Source of the DNA: Streptomyces sindenensis
GTDB taxonomy: Bacteria > Actinomycetota > Actinomycetes > Streptomycetales > Streptomycetaceae
Direction: 5' to 3'
DNA length: 64,000 nucleotides
NCBI RefSeq assembly: GCF_014649035.1
Contig: NZ_BMSG01000006.1
Span: 186,001-250,000, forward strand
A program made the position numbers and the translations under genes. Position 1 is the first letter of the stretch. Every line of letters begins with the position of its first letter. Positions 17,739-27,719 of this stretch are shown here, piece by piece. The notes beneath the pieces were generated by a model. The model saw nothing but the letters and a program-made list of their open reading frames with translations. It did not search any database and was not told where the DNA came from.

Positions 17739-18869
17739 ATGGGTCTCACCAGCACAGCAGTCCTGGCGGTCGTGGCGGCGCTGGCTGTCGCGCTCTTCGC
17801 CGCCACGGTCGGACTCTGGCCGCGGCTGGCCCGGCCCGGTGCGGCCGCGGTGTCGGGCCGGGTCGGGCTGCTGCTGGCGACCCAGCTGACGCTGTTCGCC
17901 GCGGTGGGGCTGGCGGCCAACAACGCCTTCCTCTTCTACGGTTCCTGGGCCGATCTCTTCGGGCGGCACCAGGAGCTGGGCGTCGTCACCGACCACGTGG
18001 ACGGGGAGGCGGGCGCGGCCGGCTCCCGGCGCATGGCGCGCGTGGGCACCCAGCACCCGGACGTGCCGGGCGGCCGGGTGCCCTCGGTCGGCGGGCGGAT
18101 CGACAAGGTGGTGATCTCGGGGCGCAGGTCGGGCATCGAGTCCCCGGCGTACGTCTATCTGCCGCCGGAGTACTTCCGGGCGGCGCACGCCGGGCGGACG
18201 TTCCCGGCGGCCGTGGTCCTCACCGGCTACCCGGGCACGGCCGAGAACCTGCTGAAGGGGCTGCGCTACCCGCAGACCGCGCATGACCTGGTGAAGGCGG
18301 GGAAGGCCCGGCCGATGATCCTGGTGATGCTGCGGCCGACGGTCGCGCCGCCCCGGGACACCGAGTGCGTGGACGTCCCCGGCGGACCGCAGACCGAGAC
18401 GTTCTTCGCGAAGGACCTCCCGGAGGCGATCTCGGGGTCCTACCGGGCCGGGAAGGAGGCCCGTGACTGGGGCATCATCGGCAACTCCACCGGCGGCTAC
18501 TGCGCCTTGAAGATCGGGCTGCACCACCCGGACCGGTACGCGGCGAGCGCCGGGCTCTCCGCGTACTACAAGGCCGCCGAGGACCCGACGACGGGCGATC
18601 TGTTCCACGGGAGGCAGGAGCTGCGCGACCGGGCCGATCTGCTGTGGACCCTGGAGAACCGGCCGCCGTCCGGGGGGTCGTTCCTGGTGACGACGTCCCG
18701 GCAGGGCGAGGACAACCTCGGGAGCACGATGAAGTTCATCGGGAAGGTGAAGGCGCCTGCGAAGGTGTCCTCGATCGTGCTCGACAGCGGCGGGCACAAC
18801 TTCACGACCTGGCGGCGGGAGATCCCGCCCGCCCTCCAGTGGCTGAGCGCCCGGCTCGGCGAGGGCTGA
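17739..18869 (+). CDS. Membrane-anchored alpha/beta-hydrolase esterase (esterase D/antigen-85-like)
   Basis: 376 residues. Two N-terminal hydrophobic segments (roughly residues 5-25 and 42-65) precede an extracytoplasmic hydrolase domain. The nucleophile elbow is GNSTGG (Ser in G-x-S-x-G), and a late GGHNFTTWRREIP segment supplies the probable catalytic His. This fits the putative-esterase family that includes mycolyltransferase-like proteins. ATG 17739 is the first Met before the hydrophobic stretch. The substrate is unknown. Divergence from the lysyl-PG-synthase-like gene suggests a shared control region. Confidence 0.85.
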   Translation: MGLTSTAVLAVVAALAVALFAATVGLWPRLARPGAAAVSGRVGLLLATQLTLFAAVGLAANNAFLFYGSWADLFGRHQELGVVTDHVDGEAGAAGSRRMARVGTQHPDVPGGRVPSVGGRIDKVVISGRRSGIESPAYVYLPPEYFRAAHAGRTFPAAVVLTGYPGTAENLLKGLRYPQTAHDLVKAGKARPMILVMLRPTVAPPRDTECVDVPGGPQTETFFAKDLPEAISGSYRAGKEARDWGIIGNSTGGYCALKIGLHHPDRYAASAGLSAYYKAAEDPTTGDLFHGRQELRDRADLLWTLENRPPSGGSFLVTTSRQGEDNLGSTMKFIGKVKAPAKVSSIVLDSGGHNFTTWRREIPPALQWLSARLGEG

Positions 18870-18894
18870 GCCGGGGCGGCCATCCCGTCGCGTC

Positions 18895-20079
18895 CTACGC
18901 GGTCGCCACCGTCTCCACCGCGACCTCCGCGCGCGGTACGTCCTGGGCGTCGGCGTCGATCGAGCGGCGCAGGGCTTCGTGCAGCCGGGCCGGGGTCAGC
19001 ACGCCGAGGAAGCGGCCCTCGCTCTCCTTGTCGACGACCGCGATCCAGCCCGCGTCGTGCTGGAGCATGGTGGCGAACGCCTGCTTGAGGGGTGCGCCGA
19101 GCGGCAGCCAGGCCTCCATCCGGCGGGCGTGTTCGCGGACGGTTCCCTTGGCCGTGGCGTCGGCGGTCGCGTCGGCGGTCGCGTCGGCGGGGATCCAGCC
19201 GTGCAGGTTGTCCCGGCCGTCCAGGACGACCGCCCAGCGCGCGCCCTCGGACCTGAGCCGTTCGGTGGCGGTCACCAGCGGATCGTCGAGGTGGACGACC
19301 GGCGGCTGGTCGAGGTCGCCCTCCTCGATGGGCGTCACGGAGAGCCGCTTCAGGCCGCGGTCCGCACCGACGAAGTCGGCCACGTACGGGGTGGCGGGGG
19401 CGCCGAGCACGGTGGCGGGGGAGTCGAACTGCTCGATGCGGCCCTGCCCGTACACGGCGATGCGGTCGCCGAGGCGGACGGCCTCCTCGATGTCGTGTGT
19501 GACGAACAGCACGGTCTTGCGGACCTGGGCCTGGAGTTTCAGGAATTCGTTCTGGAGGCGTTCGCGGACGACCGGGTCGACCGCCCCGAAAGGCTCGTCC
19601 ATCAGGAGAACGGGCGGATCGGCGGCCAATGCGCGGGCCACGCCGACGCGTTGGCGCTGGCCGCCGGAAAGCTGTTCCGGATAGCGGTCACCATAAACGG
19701 ACGGGTCGAGTCCGACGAGGTCCAGGAGTTCGGCAGCGCGTTCGCGTCCTTTTCCGCGCTTCCAGCCCAGCAGATGGGGAACGGTCGCCGTGTTCTCCAG
19801 CACCGTCTTGTGCGGGAAGAGACCCACCTGCTGGATCACATAGCCGATACGACGGCGCAGTTGGACGGGGTCGATGGTGGATATGTCGTCCCCGTCGAGG
19901 AATATCCCGCCCTCGGTCGGTTCGATCAGCCGGTTCACCATCTTCATGGTGGTCGTCTTGCCGCATCCGGAAGGTCCGACGAGCGTGACCAGTTCACCCT
20001 CGGCGACCTCGAAGGAAAGGTCGTCGACGGCGGTGGTGCCATCGGCGTACCGCTTGGTGACGTGCTCGAAACGGATCAT
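18895..20079 (-). CDS. Glycine betaine/choline ABC transporter ATPase (OpuCA/ProV type)
   Basis: 394 residues. Walker A GPSGCGKTT, the signature LSGGQRQRVG and Walker B LLMDEPFGAVD are all present. The C-terminal ~140 residues form a CBS-domain pair, which senses ionic strength in OpuA/OpuC-type importers. Between the two CBS motifs the coding DNA has a 12-bp tandem repeat giving a DATADATADATA stretch. Start ATG 20079 has GGGGAA just upstream. It diverges from the permease/binding-protein operon 153 bp away, so ATPase and permeases are made from separate transcripts. Confidence 0.92.
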   Translation of the reverse strand: MIRFEHVTKRYADGTTAVDDLSFEVAEGELVTLVGPSGCGKTTTMKMVNRLIEPTEGGIFLDGDDISTIDPVQLRRRIGYVIQQVGLFPHKTVLENTATVPHLLGWKRGKGRERAAELLDLVGLDPSVYGDRYPEQLSGGQRQRVGVARALAADPPVLLMDEPFGAVDPVVRERLQNEFLKLQAQVRKTVLFVTHDIEEAVRLGDRIAVYGQGRIEQFDSPATVLGAPATPYVADFVGADRGLKRLSVTPIEEGDLDQPPVVHLDDPLVTATERLRSEGARWAVVLDGRDNLHGWIPADATADATADATAKGTVREHARRMEAWLPLGAPLKQAFATMLQHDAGWIAVVDKESEGRFLGVLTPARLHEALRRSIDADAQDVPRAEVAVETVATA

Positions 20080-20232
20080 GGTTCCCCATTGTGGAGGGCG
20101 TTCGGTGAAGGGCATGTTGCCGGAATGCGACACCCCTCCGCGATTGTCAGTGGTCGAGGATAGGCTCGTCAGTCATCAGTTCGATCCGGGGAGATCCCGG
20201 GCAGACGAGGGAAAGCGGGAGGTGGGGGGCGG

Positions 20233-20970
20233 ATGGCCGAGCAGAGTTGCCTGGTGACGAACGACTGGATCTGCGGGGAGTATCTGCGCTCCCGCAGCCA
20301 GGAGTTGACCGACGCGACCGTGCAGCACATCGGGATCACGGTGGTCTCGGTGCTGATCGGGCTCGCGGTGGCCTTTCCGCTGGCGTTGCTCGCCCGCCGG
20401 GGCCCGCGCTTCGCCGCACCGGTGCTCGGGCTGACGACCGTGCTCTACACCGTGCCCTCGCTGGCGATGTTCTCGCTGCTGCTGCCCCTGTTCGGGCTGT
20501 CGGCCGCGCTGGTGGTGACGGGCTTGGTGCTCTATTCGCTGACCATCCTCGTGCGCAACATCCTGGCCGGGCTCGCGGCGGTGCCGCAGGAGGCCAGGGA
20601 CGCCGCCCGCGGCATGGGGTACGGGCCGGTCCGGCTGCTGTGGGAGGTGGAGCTCCCGCTGGCGCTGCCCGCGGTGATGGCGGGGCTGCGGATAGCCACC
20701 GTGTCGACGGTCGCGCTGACCACGGTCGGCTCGCTCGTGGGCAAGGGGGGCCTCGGCAATCTCATCGAGGACGCGCTGCCCAGCTTCTTCAAGGCCCAGG
20801 TGCTCGCCGCATCGGTCCTGTGCGTGCTGCTCGCGGTGGTGGCGGACCTGCTGCTGCTCGGCCTCCAGCGGCTGCTGACGCCCTGGACCCGCATATCCGG
20901 GGCCGCGGGGGCCGCCCCGGCGAAGACGGACGCGGGACCGCCCGCCCCGGCGACCGTGGAGGTGGGCTGA
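20233..20970 (+). CDS. Compatible-solute ABC transporter permease (OpuCB-like)
   Basis: 245 residues, six hydrophobic helices. The binding-protein-dependent permease (EAA) loop is seen as DAARGMGYGPVRLLWEVELP. The protein is of the short OpuCB/OpuCD class that forms a heterodimeric channel. Start ATG 20233 with GGTGGGGGGC nearby. It is followed after 3 bp by a second permease. Confidence 0.9.
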   Translation: MAEQSCLVTNDWICGEYLRSRSQELTDATVQHIGITVVSVLIGLAVAFPLALLARRGPRFAAPVLGLTTVLYTVPSLAMFSLLLPLFGLSAALVVTGLVLYSLTILVRNILAGLAAVPQEARDAARGMGYGPVRLLWEVELPLALPAVMAGLRIATVSTVALTTVGSLVGKGGLGNLIEDALPSFFKAQVLAASVLCVLLAVVADLLLLGLQRLLTPWTRISGAAGAAPAKTDAGPPAPATVEVG

Positions 20971-20973
20971 CCC

Positions 20974-21648
20974 GTGGGAGTCATCGGCGACGCCTGGACC
21001 TGGCTGACCACCGGGTCCAACTGGTCGGGCGACGGCGGAGCCGCGCACCGGCTCGGCGAGCATCTGTACGTGAGCGGGGTCGCCCTCGCGGTGGCCTGCG
21101 CGATCGCCCTGCCGATCGCCCTGTATCTGGGGCACATCGGCAAGGGCGGCGCGCTCGCGGTGAACCTCTCCAACGTGGGGCGGGCCGTCCCGGTCTTCGC
21201 GGTGCTGGCCCTGTTCATGGTCACGTCCCTGCGCAACTCGGGGTACTGGCCCACGATCATCGCGCTGGTCCTGTTCGCGGTGCCGCCGCTGCTGACCAAC
21301 GCCTATGTCGGCATGCGGGAGGTGGACCGGGCCGTCGTGGAGGCCGCGCGCGGCATGGGGATGTCGGGCGGGCAGCTCTTCCTTCGGGTCGAGCTGCCGC
21401 TCGCCCACCCGATGATCATGGCCGGGCTGCGGTCCGCCGCCGTCCAGGTCGTGGCCACCGCGTCGATCGCCGCCATGGTCGGCCTCGGCGGTCTCGGCCG
21501 GATCATCACCGCCGGGTTCAACACCTACGACACCGCCCAGGTCTTCGCGGGCGCGGTCCTGGTCGCCGGTCTCGCCCTGGTGGTGGAGGGCGTGCTGGTG
21601 GGCCTCGACCGGCTGCTGTCCCCGCTGCGCCGCCGCAGGCCCGCGTGA
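20974..21648 (+). CDS. Compatible-solute ABC transporter permease (OpuCD-like)
   Basis: 224 residues with about six helices. The EAA-type loop reads EAARGMGMSGGQLFLRVELP, very like that of the preceding permease, so the two are paralogous halves of one channel. It starts with GTG three bases after the upstream stop. An ABC substrate-binding protein follows. Confidence 0.9.
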   Translation: MGVIGDAWTWLTTGSNWSGDGGAAHRLGEHLYVSGVALAVACAIALPIALYLGHIGKGGALAVNLSNVGRAVPVFAVLALFMVTSLRNSGYWPTIIALVLFAVPPLLTNAYVGMREVDRAVVEAARGMGMSGGQLFLRVELPLAHPMIMAGLRSAAVQVVATASIAAMVGLGGLGRIITAGFNTYDTAQVFAGAVLVAGLALVVEGVLVGLDRLLSPLRRRRPA

Positions 21649-21748
21649 GCGCACATCACCTCGTTCCGGCTCAGCTCGTTCCGCATCACCTCGTTTCAGA
21701 TCACCTTTCTTCTGGTCACTTTCCTTCTGTTCGGACGGAGAACAACAC

Positions 21749-22723
21749 ATGAGCAGGACCTCGCGGATAGCCGGAGCGGTCATCGGCATGGTGGCGCTGG
21801 CCGGGTCGCTCGCGGCCTGCGGTGGCGACAGCCTGGAGCAGGAGAAGAGCGGCTCCGGCTCCTCGGCCGGCGGCGACGGCAAGAAGGGGTCCCTGGTCGT
21901 CGGGTCGGCCTCCTTCACCGAGTCCAAGGTGCTCGCCGAGCTGTACGCCCAGGTCCTCGGCGACGCCGGGTACAGCACCTCGATCACCACGGTGAAGAAC
22001 CGCGAGCTGTACGAGCCGTCGCTGGAGAAGGGCGAGATCGACGTCGTACCGGAGTACGCGGCCACGCTCGCCGAGTTCCTCAACGCCAAGGTCAACGGGG
22101 CCGACAAGGCCCAGGCCGAGCCCGTGGCCTCCGGTGACGTCGAAGCCACGGTCTCCGCGCTGAAGCGGCTCGCCGAGCCGCTGGGTCTCACGGTCCTCCC
22201 GGCAGGGAAGGCCGTGGACCAGAACGCCTTCGCGGTGTCGAAGGAATTCGCCGAGAAGAACAGCCTCAAGACGCTTTCCGATCTGGGGAAGTCGAAGCTG
22301 AAGGTGAAGATCGCGGCGGGTGACGAGTGCGAGGTGCGGCCGTTCTGCGCACCCGGTCTGAAGAAGACGTACGGCATCGACGTCACCGGGATCGACCCCA
22401 AGGGCGTCGGCACCCCGGTGTCCAAGCAGGCCGTCCGGGACGGCAAGGTCCAGCTGGTTCTGACGACCACCACGGACGCGGTGCTGGACGGGCTGGTGTT
22501 CCTGGAGGACGACAAGAAGCTCCAGAACGCCGACAACGTGCTGCCGGTCCTGAATACCGAGGACGCGGGCGACCCGGAGATCGCCGACGCGCTGGGCGAG
22601 CTCACCGCCGCGCTCACCACGGAGGATCTCGCCGAGCTGAACCGGAAGGTCGACGCGGAGCGGGCCAAGCCGGCCGATGTGGCCAAGGAGTATCTGGAGT
22701 CGAAGGATCTGATCAAGAAGTAG
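21749..22723 (+). CDS. Glycine betaine/choline-binding lipoprotein (OpuCC-like)
   Basis: 324 residues. A signal sequence ends in the lipobox LAAC, followed by a Ser/Gly linker. The mature part begins VVGSASFTESKVLAELYAQV, the typical start of the OpuAC-like quaternary-amine-binding family, and includes IDVVPEYAATLAEF. The lipid anchor holds it at the outer membrane face, where it delivers ligand to the two permeases. The 100-bp gap upstream has short imperfect repeats of an ATCACCTCGTT-like unit. Ligand (betaine, choline, carnitine or ectoine) not determinable. Confidence 0.92.
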   Translation: MSRTSRIAGAVIGMVALAGSLAACGGDSLEQEKSGSGSSAGGDGKKGSLVVGSASFTESKVLAELYAQVLGDAGYSTSITTVKNRELYEPSLEKGEIDVVPEYAATLAEFLNAKVNGADKAQAEPVASGDVEATVSALKRLAEPLGLTVLPAGKAVDQNAFAVSKEFAEKNSLKTLSDLGKSKLKVKIAAGDECEVRPFCAPGLKKTYGIDVTGIDPKGVGTPVSKQAVRDGKVQLVLTTTTDAVLDGLVFLEDDKKLQNADNVLPVLNTEDAGDPEIADALGELTAALTTEDLAELNRKVDAERAKPADVAKEYLESKDLIKK

Positions 22724-22843
22724 TTCTTGATCAATAGGTAAAGGGCCGTGGAGAGGGCTTCCGGGGGGCCGCGAGGTAACCGGCGGGGAACAGATTCCCG
22801 GGCGGCTCCCCAAGTGGCCCGCACACACGGTAAATTTCAGGCC

Positions 22844-23995
22844 ATGCCACGTGGACGCCACCGCCATTCGCCGCCTCTCCACAGAATCCTGCCGCCCTCC
22901 GTGGTGGCGGGCGTGTCGGTCGTCGGCGCCGCCGGCGCCTGGCTGCTGGCCGAACCCCTGGCCCTGCGCGGCCTGGTGGCCGCCGTGGCGGCCGCCGCCG
23001 TCACCGGTGCGTATCTGATGCGCAGCTGGGACCGGGCCGCGGGGCTGCGGGTCGCCGAGCTGACCCGGGCCCGGGCCAGTGACGAATGGCGGGCCGAGGA
23101 GCGGATAGCCGAGCTGGAGCAGGACCTGGAGGAGTCGCGCGAGCTGCGCACCCGGCTGGAGACCAAGCTCCGGCGCAAGCGGGTGGAGCTCGCGGGACTG
23201 CGCGGGGAGCACGCCGGACTGCTCCGCCGTTACGCCAACGCCGAGACCGAGCGGGCCAGTGCGCTGGAGGGCCGCAGGCAGCTCGCCATCGAGGCCGCGG
23301 CCCCCAAGGAGCTGCTGCCCGCGCGGTCCACGCCGACCCCCGAGTCGTACCGGCGCGCGGACGAGGCCCTGATGAACCTCACGCGGAACGCGGCGCTCCA
23401 GGAGACCCGCCGCACGGTGGAGGCGGTCCGGCAGCGCCAGCTCGCCCTCGCCGAGCGGCACCGGGATGCGGAGGCGGAGAGCCCGGAGGGGAAGCAGACG
23501 GCGGCCACCGGGGCGGGCGAGCACCGGGACGACCAGCACGGCCGCCCCTCGACCACCCCGCCCGCCCCGGACACGAACGCGCAGCAGTCCGCACAGAGCA
23601 CCGCCCCGGCCACGGACGAGCAGCACACGGCCAAGAGCGACGCGCAGCACACGGACAGGAGCTCGGCGCAGAGCGCCGCCCCGGCCTCCATCGCGCCGGT
23701 GCGGGCGCCGCGAGCGATCGCCGCCGCCTCGGCCGTCGTCCCGTACGCCGCCCGCCGCCAGCTGGTCCCCCAGGGGAACTTCGACTTCTTCGGCACCCAG
23801 AACGACCAGAAGACCAAGGCCGCGATCGAGTCCGTGCAGAACGAGGACCTCGCGGACGTCGTCGGCGAGGAGGCGCTCGCCGCCCACCGCACGGCGGTCG
23901 TCGACAGCCGGGCCGTCGGCAAGGTCATCGACCTCACCGCGCACGACGAGACCGAGCAGATCGACGTGGCCCGACTGCGCGGCGCGGTCTCCTGA
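22844..23995 (+). CDS. Membrane-anchored coiled-coil protein of unknown function
   Basis: 383 residues. Two hydrophobic segments lie within residues 18-60. A long charged helix (about residues 75-145, Glu/Arg-rich, ELEQDLEESRELRTRLETKL) predicts a coiled coil. Then comes a Gln/Thr/Ala-rich disordered region, and a conserved C-terminal ~80 residues containing NFDFFGTQ and VIDLTAHDETEQID. The start is ATG 22844; an earlier in-frame ATG (22748) overlaps untranslated-looking sequence. Not recognised beyond being Streptomyces-type. It converges with the nuoD-like gene, 24 bp apart. Confidence 0.8.
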   Translation: MPRGRHRHSPPLHRILPPSVVAGVSVVGAAGAWLLAEPLALRGLVAAVAAAAVTGAYLMRSWDRAAGLRVAELTRARASDEWRAEERIAELEQDLEESRELRTRLETKLRRKRVELAGLRGEHAGLLRRYANAETERASALEGRRQLAIEAAAPKELLPARSTPTPESYRRADEALMNLTRNAALQETRRTVEAVRQRQLALAERHRDAEAESPEGKQTAATGAGEHRDDQHGRPSTTPPAPDTNAQQSAQSTAPATDEQHTAKSDAQHTDRSSAQSAAPASIAPVRAPRAIAAASAVVPYAARRQLVPQGNFDFFGTQNDQKTKAAIESVQNEDLADVVGEEALAAHRTAVVDSRAVGKVIDLTAHDETEQIDVARLRGAVS

Positions 23996-24019
23996 CGCGG
24001 GACCGCCCCGCCCGGCCCG

Positions 24020-25162
24020 CTACTTGTCGATGTCGCCGACGACGAAGAACAGCGAGCCCAGGATCGCCACCATGTCGGCGACCAGGGTGCCCGGCAGCAG
24101 CTCGGTGAGCGCCTGGATGTTGTTGAACGAGGCCGAGCGCAGCTTCAGCCGGTAGGGCGTCTTCTCGCCCTTGGACACCAGGTAGTAGCCGTTCACGCCG
24201 AGCGGATTCTCCGTCCAGGCGTAGGTGTGGCCCTCGGGGGCCTTGAGCACCTTGGGCAGCCGCTGGTTGATCGGCCCCGGCGCCAGGCCGGCCATACGGT
24301 CCAGGCAGGCGTCCGCCAGGTCCAGGGAGTTGAGGGTCTGCTCCAGCAGGCACTCGAAGCGGGCCAGGCAGTCGCCCTCGGACCGGGTCACCACCTTCAG
24401 GGTGTCCCGCAGCTCCCCGTACGCCAGATAGGGCTCGTCGCGCCGCAGGTCGAAGTCGACGCCCGAGGCGCGGGCGATCGGCCCCGACACCCCGTACGCG
24501 TGCACCGCTTCGGCGGACAGCACGCCCACGTCGCGCGTACGGCCCCGGAAGATCTCGTTGCCGAGGACGAGGTCCTCGTACACGTCCATCCGGGAGCGGA
24601 CGGAGGCGACGGCGTCCCGGACCCGGCCGGTCCAGCCCGCCGGGATGTCCTCCTTGAGGCCCCCGACCCGGTTGAACATGTAGTGCATCCGCCCGCCGGA
24701 GACCTCCTCCATCACCGCCTGGAGCTCCTCGCGCTCCCGGAACGCGTGGAAGACCGGGGTGATGCCGCCGAGTTCGAGGGGGTAGGAGCCGAGGAACATC
24801 AGATGGTTGAGGACCCGGTTCAACTCGGCGAGCAGCGTCCGCGTCCACACGGCGCGCTCGGGGACCTCCATGCCGAGCATCCGCTCGACGGCCATCACGA
24901 CGCCCAGCTCGTTCGAGAACGCGGACAGCCAGTCGTGACGGTTGGCCAGCATGACGATCTGCCGGTAGTCGCGGGCCTCGAAGAGCTTCTCCGCGCCCCG
25001 GTGCATATAGCCGATGACCGGCTCCGCGTGCTGGACGCGCTCGCCGTCCAGCACGATCCGCAGCCGGAGGACCCCGTGCGTCGAGGGGTGCTGGGGACCG
25101 ATGTTGAGCACCATGTCGGTGCTCTCCGCCGCTCCGCCGATGCCGATCGTCGTCTCCGTCAT
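24020..25162 (-). CDS. Orphan NADH-quinone oxidoreductase subunit D (NuoD2-like)
   Basis: 380 residues, slightly shorter than NuoD of complete complexes. Conserved family segments are [15 protein letters not shown] near the N-terminus, [10 protein letters not shown], and the C-terminal [15 protein letters not shown]. NuoD forms part of the quinone pocket of complex I. No other nuo gene is present, so this is an orphan paralogue; it may replace NuoD in an alternative complex or have another partner. Immediately downstream of it in transcription there is no subunit gene; upstream, 56 bp away, is a MidA-type methyltransferase. Confidence 0.92.
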   Translation of the reverse strand: MTETTIGIGGAAESTDMVLNIGPQHPSTHGVLRLRIVLDGERVQHAEPVIGYMHRGAEKLFEARDYRQIVMLANRHDWLSAFSNELGVVMAVERMLGMEVPERAVWTRTLLAELNRVLNHLMFLGSYPLELGGITPVFHAFREREELQAVMEEVSGGRMHYMFNRVGGLKEDIPAGWTGRVRDAVASVRSRMDVYEDLVLGNEIFRGRTRDVGVLSAEAVHAYGVSGPIARASGVDFDLRRDEPYLAYGELRDTLKVVTRSEGDCLARFECLLEQTLNSLDLADACLDRMAGLAPGPINQRLPKVLKAPEGHTYAWTENPLGVNGYYLVSKGEKTPYRLKLRSASFNNIQALTELLPGTLVADMVAILGSLFFVVGDIDK

Positions 25163-25218
25163 GCGGGACAGTATTCCCTGCGGCGGCTGTGTTCCCTGCG
25201 GCCCCTGCGCCGGGGCGG

Positions 25219-26229
25219 TCACCCGGGTTCCGGCAGCCCCACCCGGTGCAGCAGCCAGCCGAAGTCGCCGAGGCCGCCGCGCGCGGTCAGCTCCGCCGCC
25301 TCGCCCGCCGCCGCCAGCGCGGTGACGTACCCCGCCGGGTCGGTGGTGGCCAGGCTCAGCGGCGGCCGGTCGCCGCCGACGCCGAGCCTGCGCAGCGCCG
25401 CCCGCTGGTCGGTCAGCTCGGTGCGCACGTCCGCCCCCGCCTCCGTGACCGCCGCCGCGCAGGCGTCCAGCGCCACATGCGCGGTCACGTCGCAGGAGCC
25501 GTCCGGCACCGGGCGCACCTCGCGCCCGCCCCGGAAGCCCGTCAGCGTCCCGAAGGGCGGGCGGGCGTCCCGCCCGTGCGCGTAGTCCACCGCCACCGCG
25601 AGACCGGCGGTCAGGGAGCCCACCGCCCCGGCCCAGCCGGCGTCCCGGGGGCGGCCGATCTCCGCCCGCTCGCCCGGCGCGGACAGCGGCCACCAGCGCT
25701 CCAGCCACGCGGCGTCCGCCCCGGTCACCGGAGCGCCCAGGCGCTCCGCACCGTCCGAGGTCCGCACCTCGACGTACCGGGGAACGCCCTCCGCGTCCGC
25801 CTCCGCCACCTCCACCGGTACGTTGTCCAGCCACTCGTTGGCGAACAGCAGCCCGGTGACCCCGGCCGGCGGTTCGGCGCACCACTCGATCCGGGTATCC
25901 AGCCCCGGCGGCCGGGCGGCGACCTCGACGGCGTACGGGGCCACGTCCGGTCCCTCCGGCCCTGCGTCCAGCGCTTCCAGCACTCCGGTCAACAGCTCGC
26001 CGCGCCCCGCCCCCACATCGACCAGCGCGACCGTCCCGGTGTTCAGCTCCCGTGCGATTCCGGTCAGCAGCCGGGCCACCGCCCCGGCGAAGAGCGGCGA
26101 GGCGTGCACCGAGGTACGGAAGTGGCCCGCGGGCCCCTTCGGGCTCCGCACCGGGCTGCGATAAAAGCCCTCATCCCCGTACAGAGCGGCCTGAGCCGCC
26201 TCCCGCCAACCGCGCCATTCGTCCGTCAC
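25219..26229 (-). CDS. MidA/NDUFAF7-family SAM-dependent methyltransferase
   Basis: 336 residues. The start is GTG ([18 protein letters not shown]) followed by GFYRSP and [12 protein letters not shown], a typical N-terminus for this family; the SAM-binding glycine motif [11 protein letters not shown] is near residue 70, and the [14 protein letters not shown] segment is diagnostic. In mitochondria the family member NDUFAF7 methylates an arginine of NDUFS2, the NuoD counterpart. Here the gene sits directly upstream of the NuoD-like gene on the same strand, suggesting the same enzyme-substrate pairing. That pairing is inferred. Confidence 0.88.
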   Translation of the reverse strand: MTDEWRGWREAAQAALYGDEGFYRSPVRSPKGPAGHFRTSVHASPLFAGAVARLLTGIARELNTGTVALVDVGAGRGELLTGVLEALDAGPEGPDVAPYAVEVAARPPGLDTRIEWCAEPPAGVTGLLFANEWLDNVPVEVAEADAEGVPRYVEVRTSDGAERLGAPVTGADAAWLERWWPLSAPGERAEIGRPRDAGWAGAVGSLTAGLAVAVDYAHGRDARPPFGTLTGFRGGREVRPVPDGSCDVTAHVALDACAAAVTEAGADVRTELTDQRAALRRLGVGGDRPPLSLATTDPAGYVTALAAAGEAAELTARGGLGDFGWLLHRVGLPEPG

Positions 26230-26325
26230 GTAGGCAAGTCTCCACCTTGGGGAGTACGGTCCCAGGACCCGGATCGACCCTCCGGTTGACCCGGTCACCG
26301 ATCCCCTGTCCCTACGCTTGGTCAA

Positions 26326-27528
26326 GTGCAGCGCCTCTACGACTTCATCCGCAGACACCCGACGGGCGTCGACGTCTTCTGGGCCGTCTTCCTCCTCGGG
26401 CTCTCCGGCATGTCGATGGTCTCGGGCATGTACGACGCCGGGCGCGAGGAGATCGTCGCGGTCCCGGTCGCGCTGGGGTTCTCCACCGTCGTGGCGCTGC
26501 GCCGCAAGGCCCCGGAGAAGATGCTGCTGCTCGCCATCCTGGTGGGCGTCGTGCAGCTGGTGTTCGACGTCCGGCCGGGCATCGGGAACTTCGCGATGCT
26601 GGTGATCACGTACACCGTGGCCACGGTCGGCGAGCGCTGGGCGTCCCGGCTCGCCCTGATCTGCAGTCTGAGCGCGGCGGCTCTGTCCCAGCTGCGGTGG
26701 GAGGCGGAGCCCGGCGGGTCCTGGGCCCAGGTGATCTTCGTGACGGTCATCATGACCGTGCCGTTCGTGCTGGCCTGGGTGCTCGGGGACTCGCTGCGGA
26801 CCCGGCGCGCCTATTTCGACCAGCTGGAGGAGCGTGCCGCCCGCCTGGAGCGGGAACGCGAGGCGCAGTCCAAGGTCGCGGTCGCCGCCGAGCGGGCCCG
26901 GATCGCCCGGGAGCTGCACGACGTCGTGGCGCACAACGTGTCCGTGATGGTCGTCCAGGCCGACGGTGCCGCCTATGTCATGGACGCCGCCCCCGACCAG
27001 GCCAAGCAGGCCCTGGAGACCATCTCCAGCACCGGCCGCCAGGCGCTCGCGGAGATGCGGCGGCTGCTCGGCGTGCTGCGGACCGGTGACGCCCCGGAGA
27101 GCGGGGAGTACGTCCCCCAGCCCGACGTCGAACAGATCGAGGACCTGGTCGCGCAGGTGCGGCAGACCGGCCTGGAGGTCGATTTCAAGGTCGAGGGCAC
27201 CCCGCGTCCGCTGCCCAGCGGCGTGGAGCTGACCGCGTACCGGGTGGTGCAGGAGGCCCTGACGAACACCCGCAAGCACGGCGGGCCCGACGCCGGGGCC
27301 AGCGTCCGGCTGGTGTACTTCGACGACGGTCTCGGGCTGCTGATCGAGGACGACGGCCGGGGCGCGGCGCACGAACTGTACGAGGACGGCGGCGCGGACG
27401 GCGCCGGACACGGGATGATCGGGATGCGGGAGCGGGTCGGCATGGTGGGAGGCACCCTGGACGCGGGGCCCCGCCCCGGCGGCGGTTTCCGCATCAGCGC
27501 CCTGCTGCCGCTGAAGCCCTCGGGCTGA
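26326..27528 (+). CDS. Sensor histidine kinase, NarL/DesK type
   Basis: 400 residues. The N-terminal ~150 residues hold about five hydrophobic helices with no large sensor domain. A coiled linker leads to the HisKA_3 motif [13 protein letters not shown], with the phospho-acceptor at His198, and a C-terminal HATPase ([15 protein letters not shown]-box; DDGRG G-box). The GTG start lies 7 nt after TACGCT (26313-26318), so the mRNA is probably leaderless. Its partner is the LuxR-type regulator downstream, after a repetitive 191-bp spacer. Signal unknown. Confidence 0.92.
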   Translation: MQRLYDFIRRHPTGVDVFWAVFLLGLSGMSMVSGMYDAGREEIVAVPVALGFSTVVALRRKAPEKMLLLAILVGVVQLVFDVRPGIGNFAMLVITYTVATVGERWASRLALICSLSAAALSQLRWEAEPGGSWAQVIFVTVIMTVPFVLAWVLGDSLRTRRAYFDQLEERAARLEREREAQSKVAVAAERARIARELHDVVAHNVSVMVVQADGAAYVMDAAPDQAKQALETISSTGRQALAEMRRLLGVLRTGDAPESGEYVPQPDVEQIEDLVAQVRQTGLEVDFKVEGTPRPLPSGVELTAYRVVQEALTNTRKHGGPDAGASVRLVYFDDGLGLLIEDDGRGAAHELYEDGGADGAGHGMIGMRERVGMVGGTLDAGPRPGGGFRISALLPLKPSG

Positions 27529-27719
27529 CCGGCCCCACGGCTTGCCGGCCCCGACCACGCAGACCGGCCGGACGACGACCCCGGCCCGACCGCGACCCCG
27601 GCGACCGACCGACCAAGACCCCGACGCCCGACCCGACCCCGACGTCCGACCCGACCCCGACGTCCGACCCGACCCCGACGTCCGACCGATCGACCGACCT
27701 CAGGACAGGACTCGTTCCC
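27529..27719. repeat. Repetitive spacer between kinase and regulator
   Basis: The 191-bp gap contains an 18-bp tandem repeat (unit GACGTCCGACCCGACCCC): three complete copies at 27623-27676 plus a partial copy to about 27688, preceded by related CGACC-rich sequence. It reads as open frame (DPDV/RP-rich) but has no start or codon bias suggesting a gene. It probably separates translation of kinase and regulator. Confidence 0.75.

Noticed and set aside
19140-19195. Frame-disrupting repeat in the OpuCA-like gene
   Set aside because: The 12-bp repeat is a multiple of three and only adds a DATA motif between CBS segments; the reading frame stays intact.
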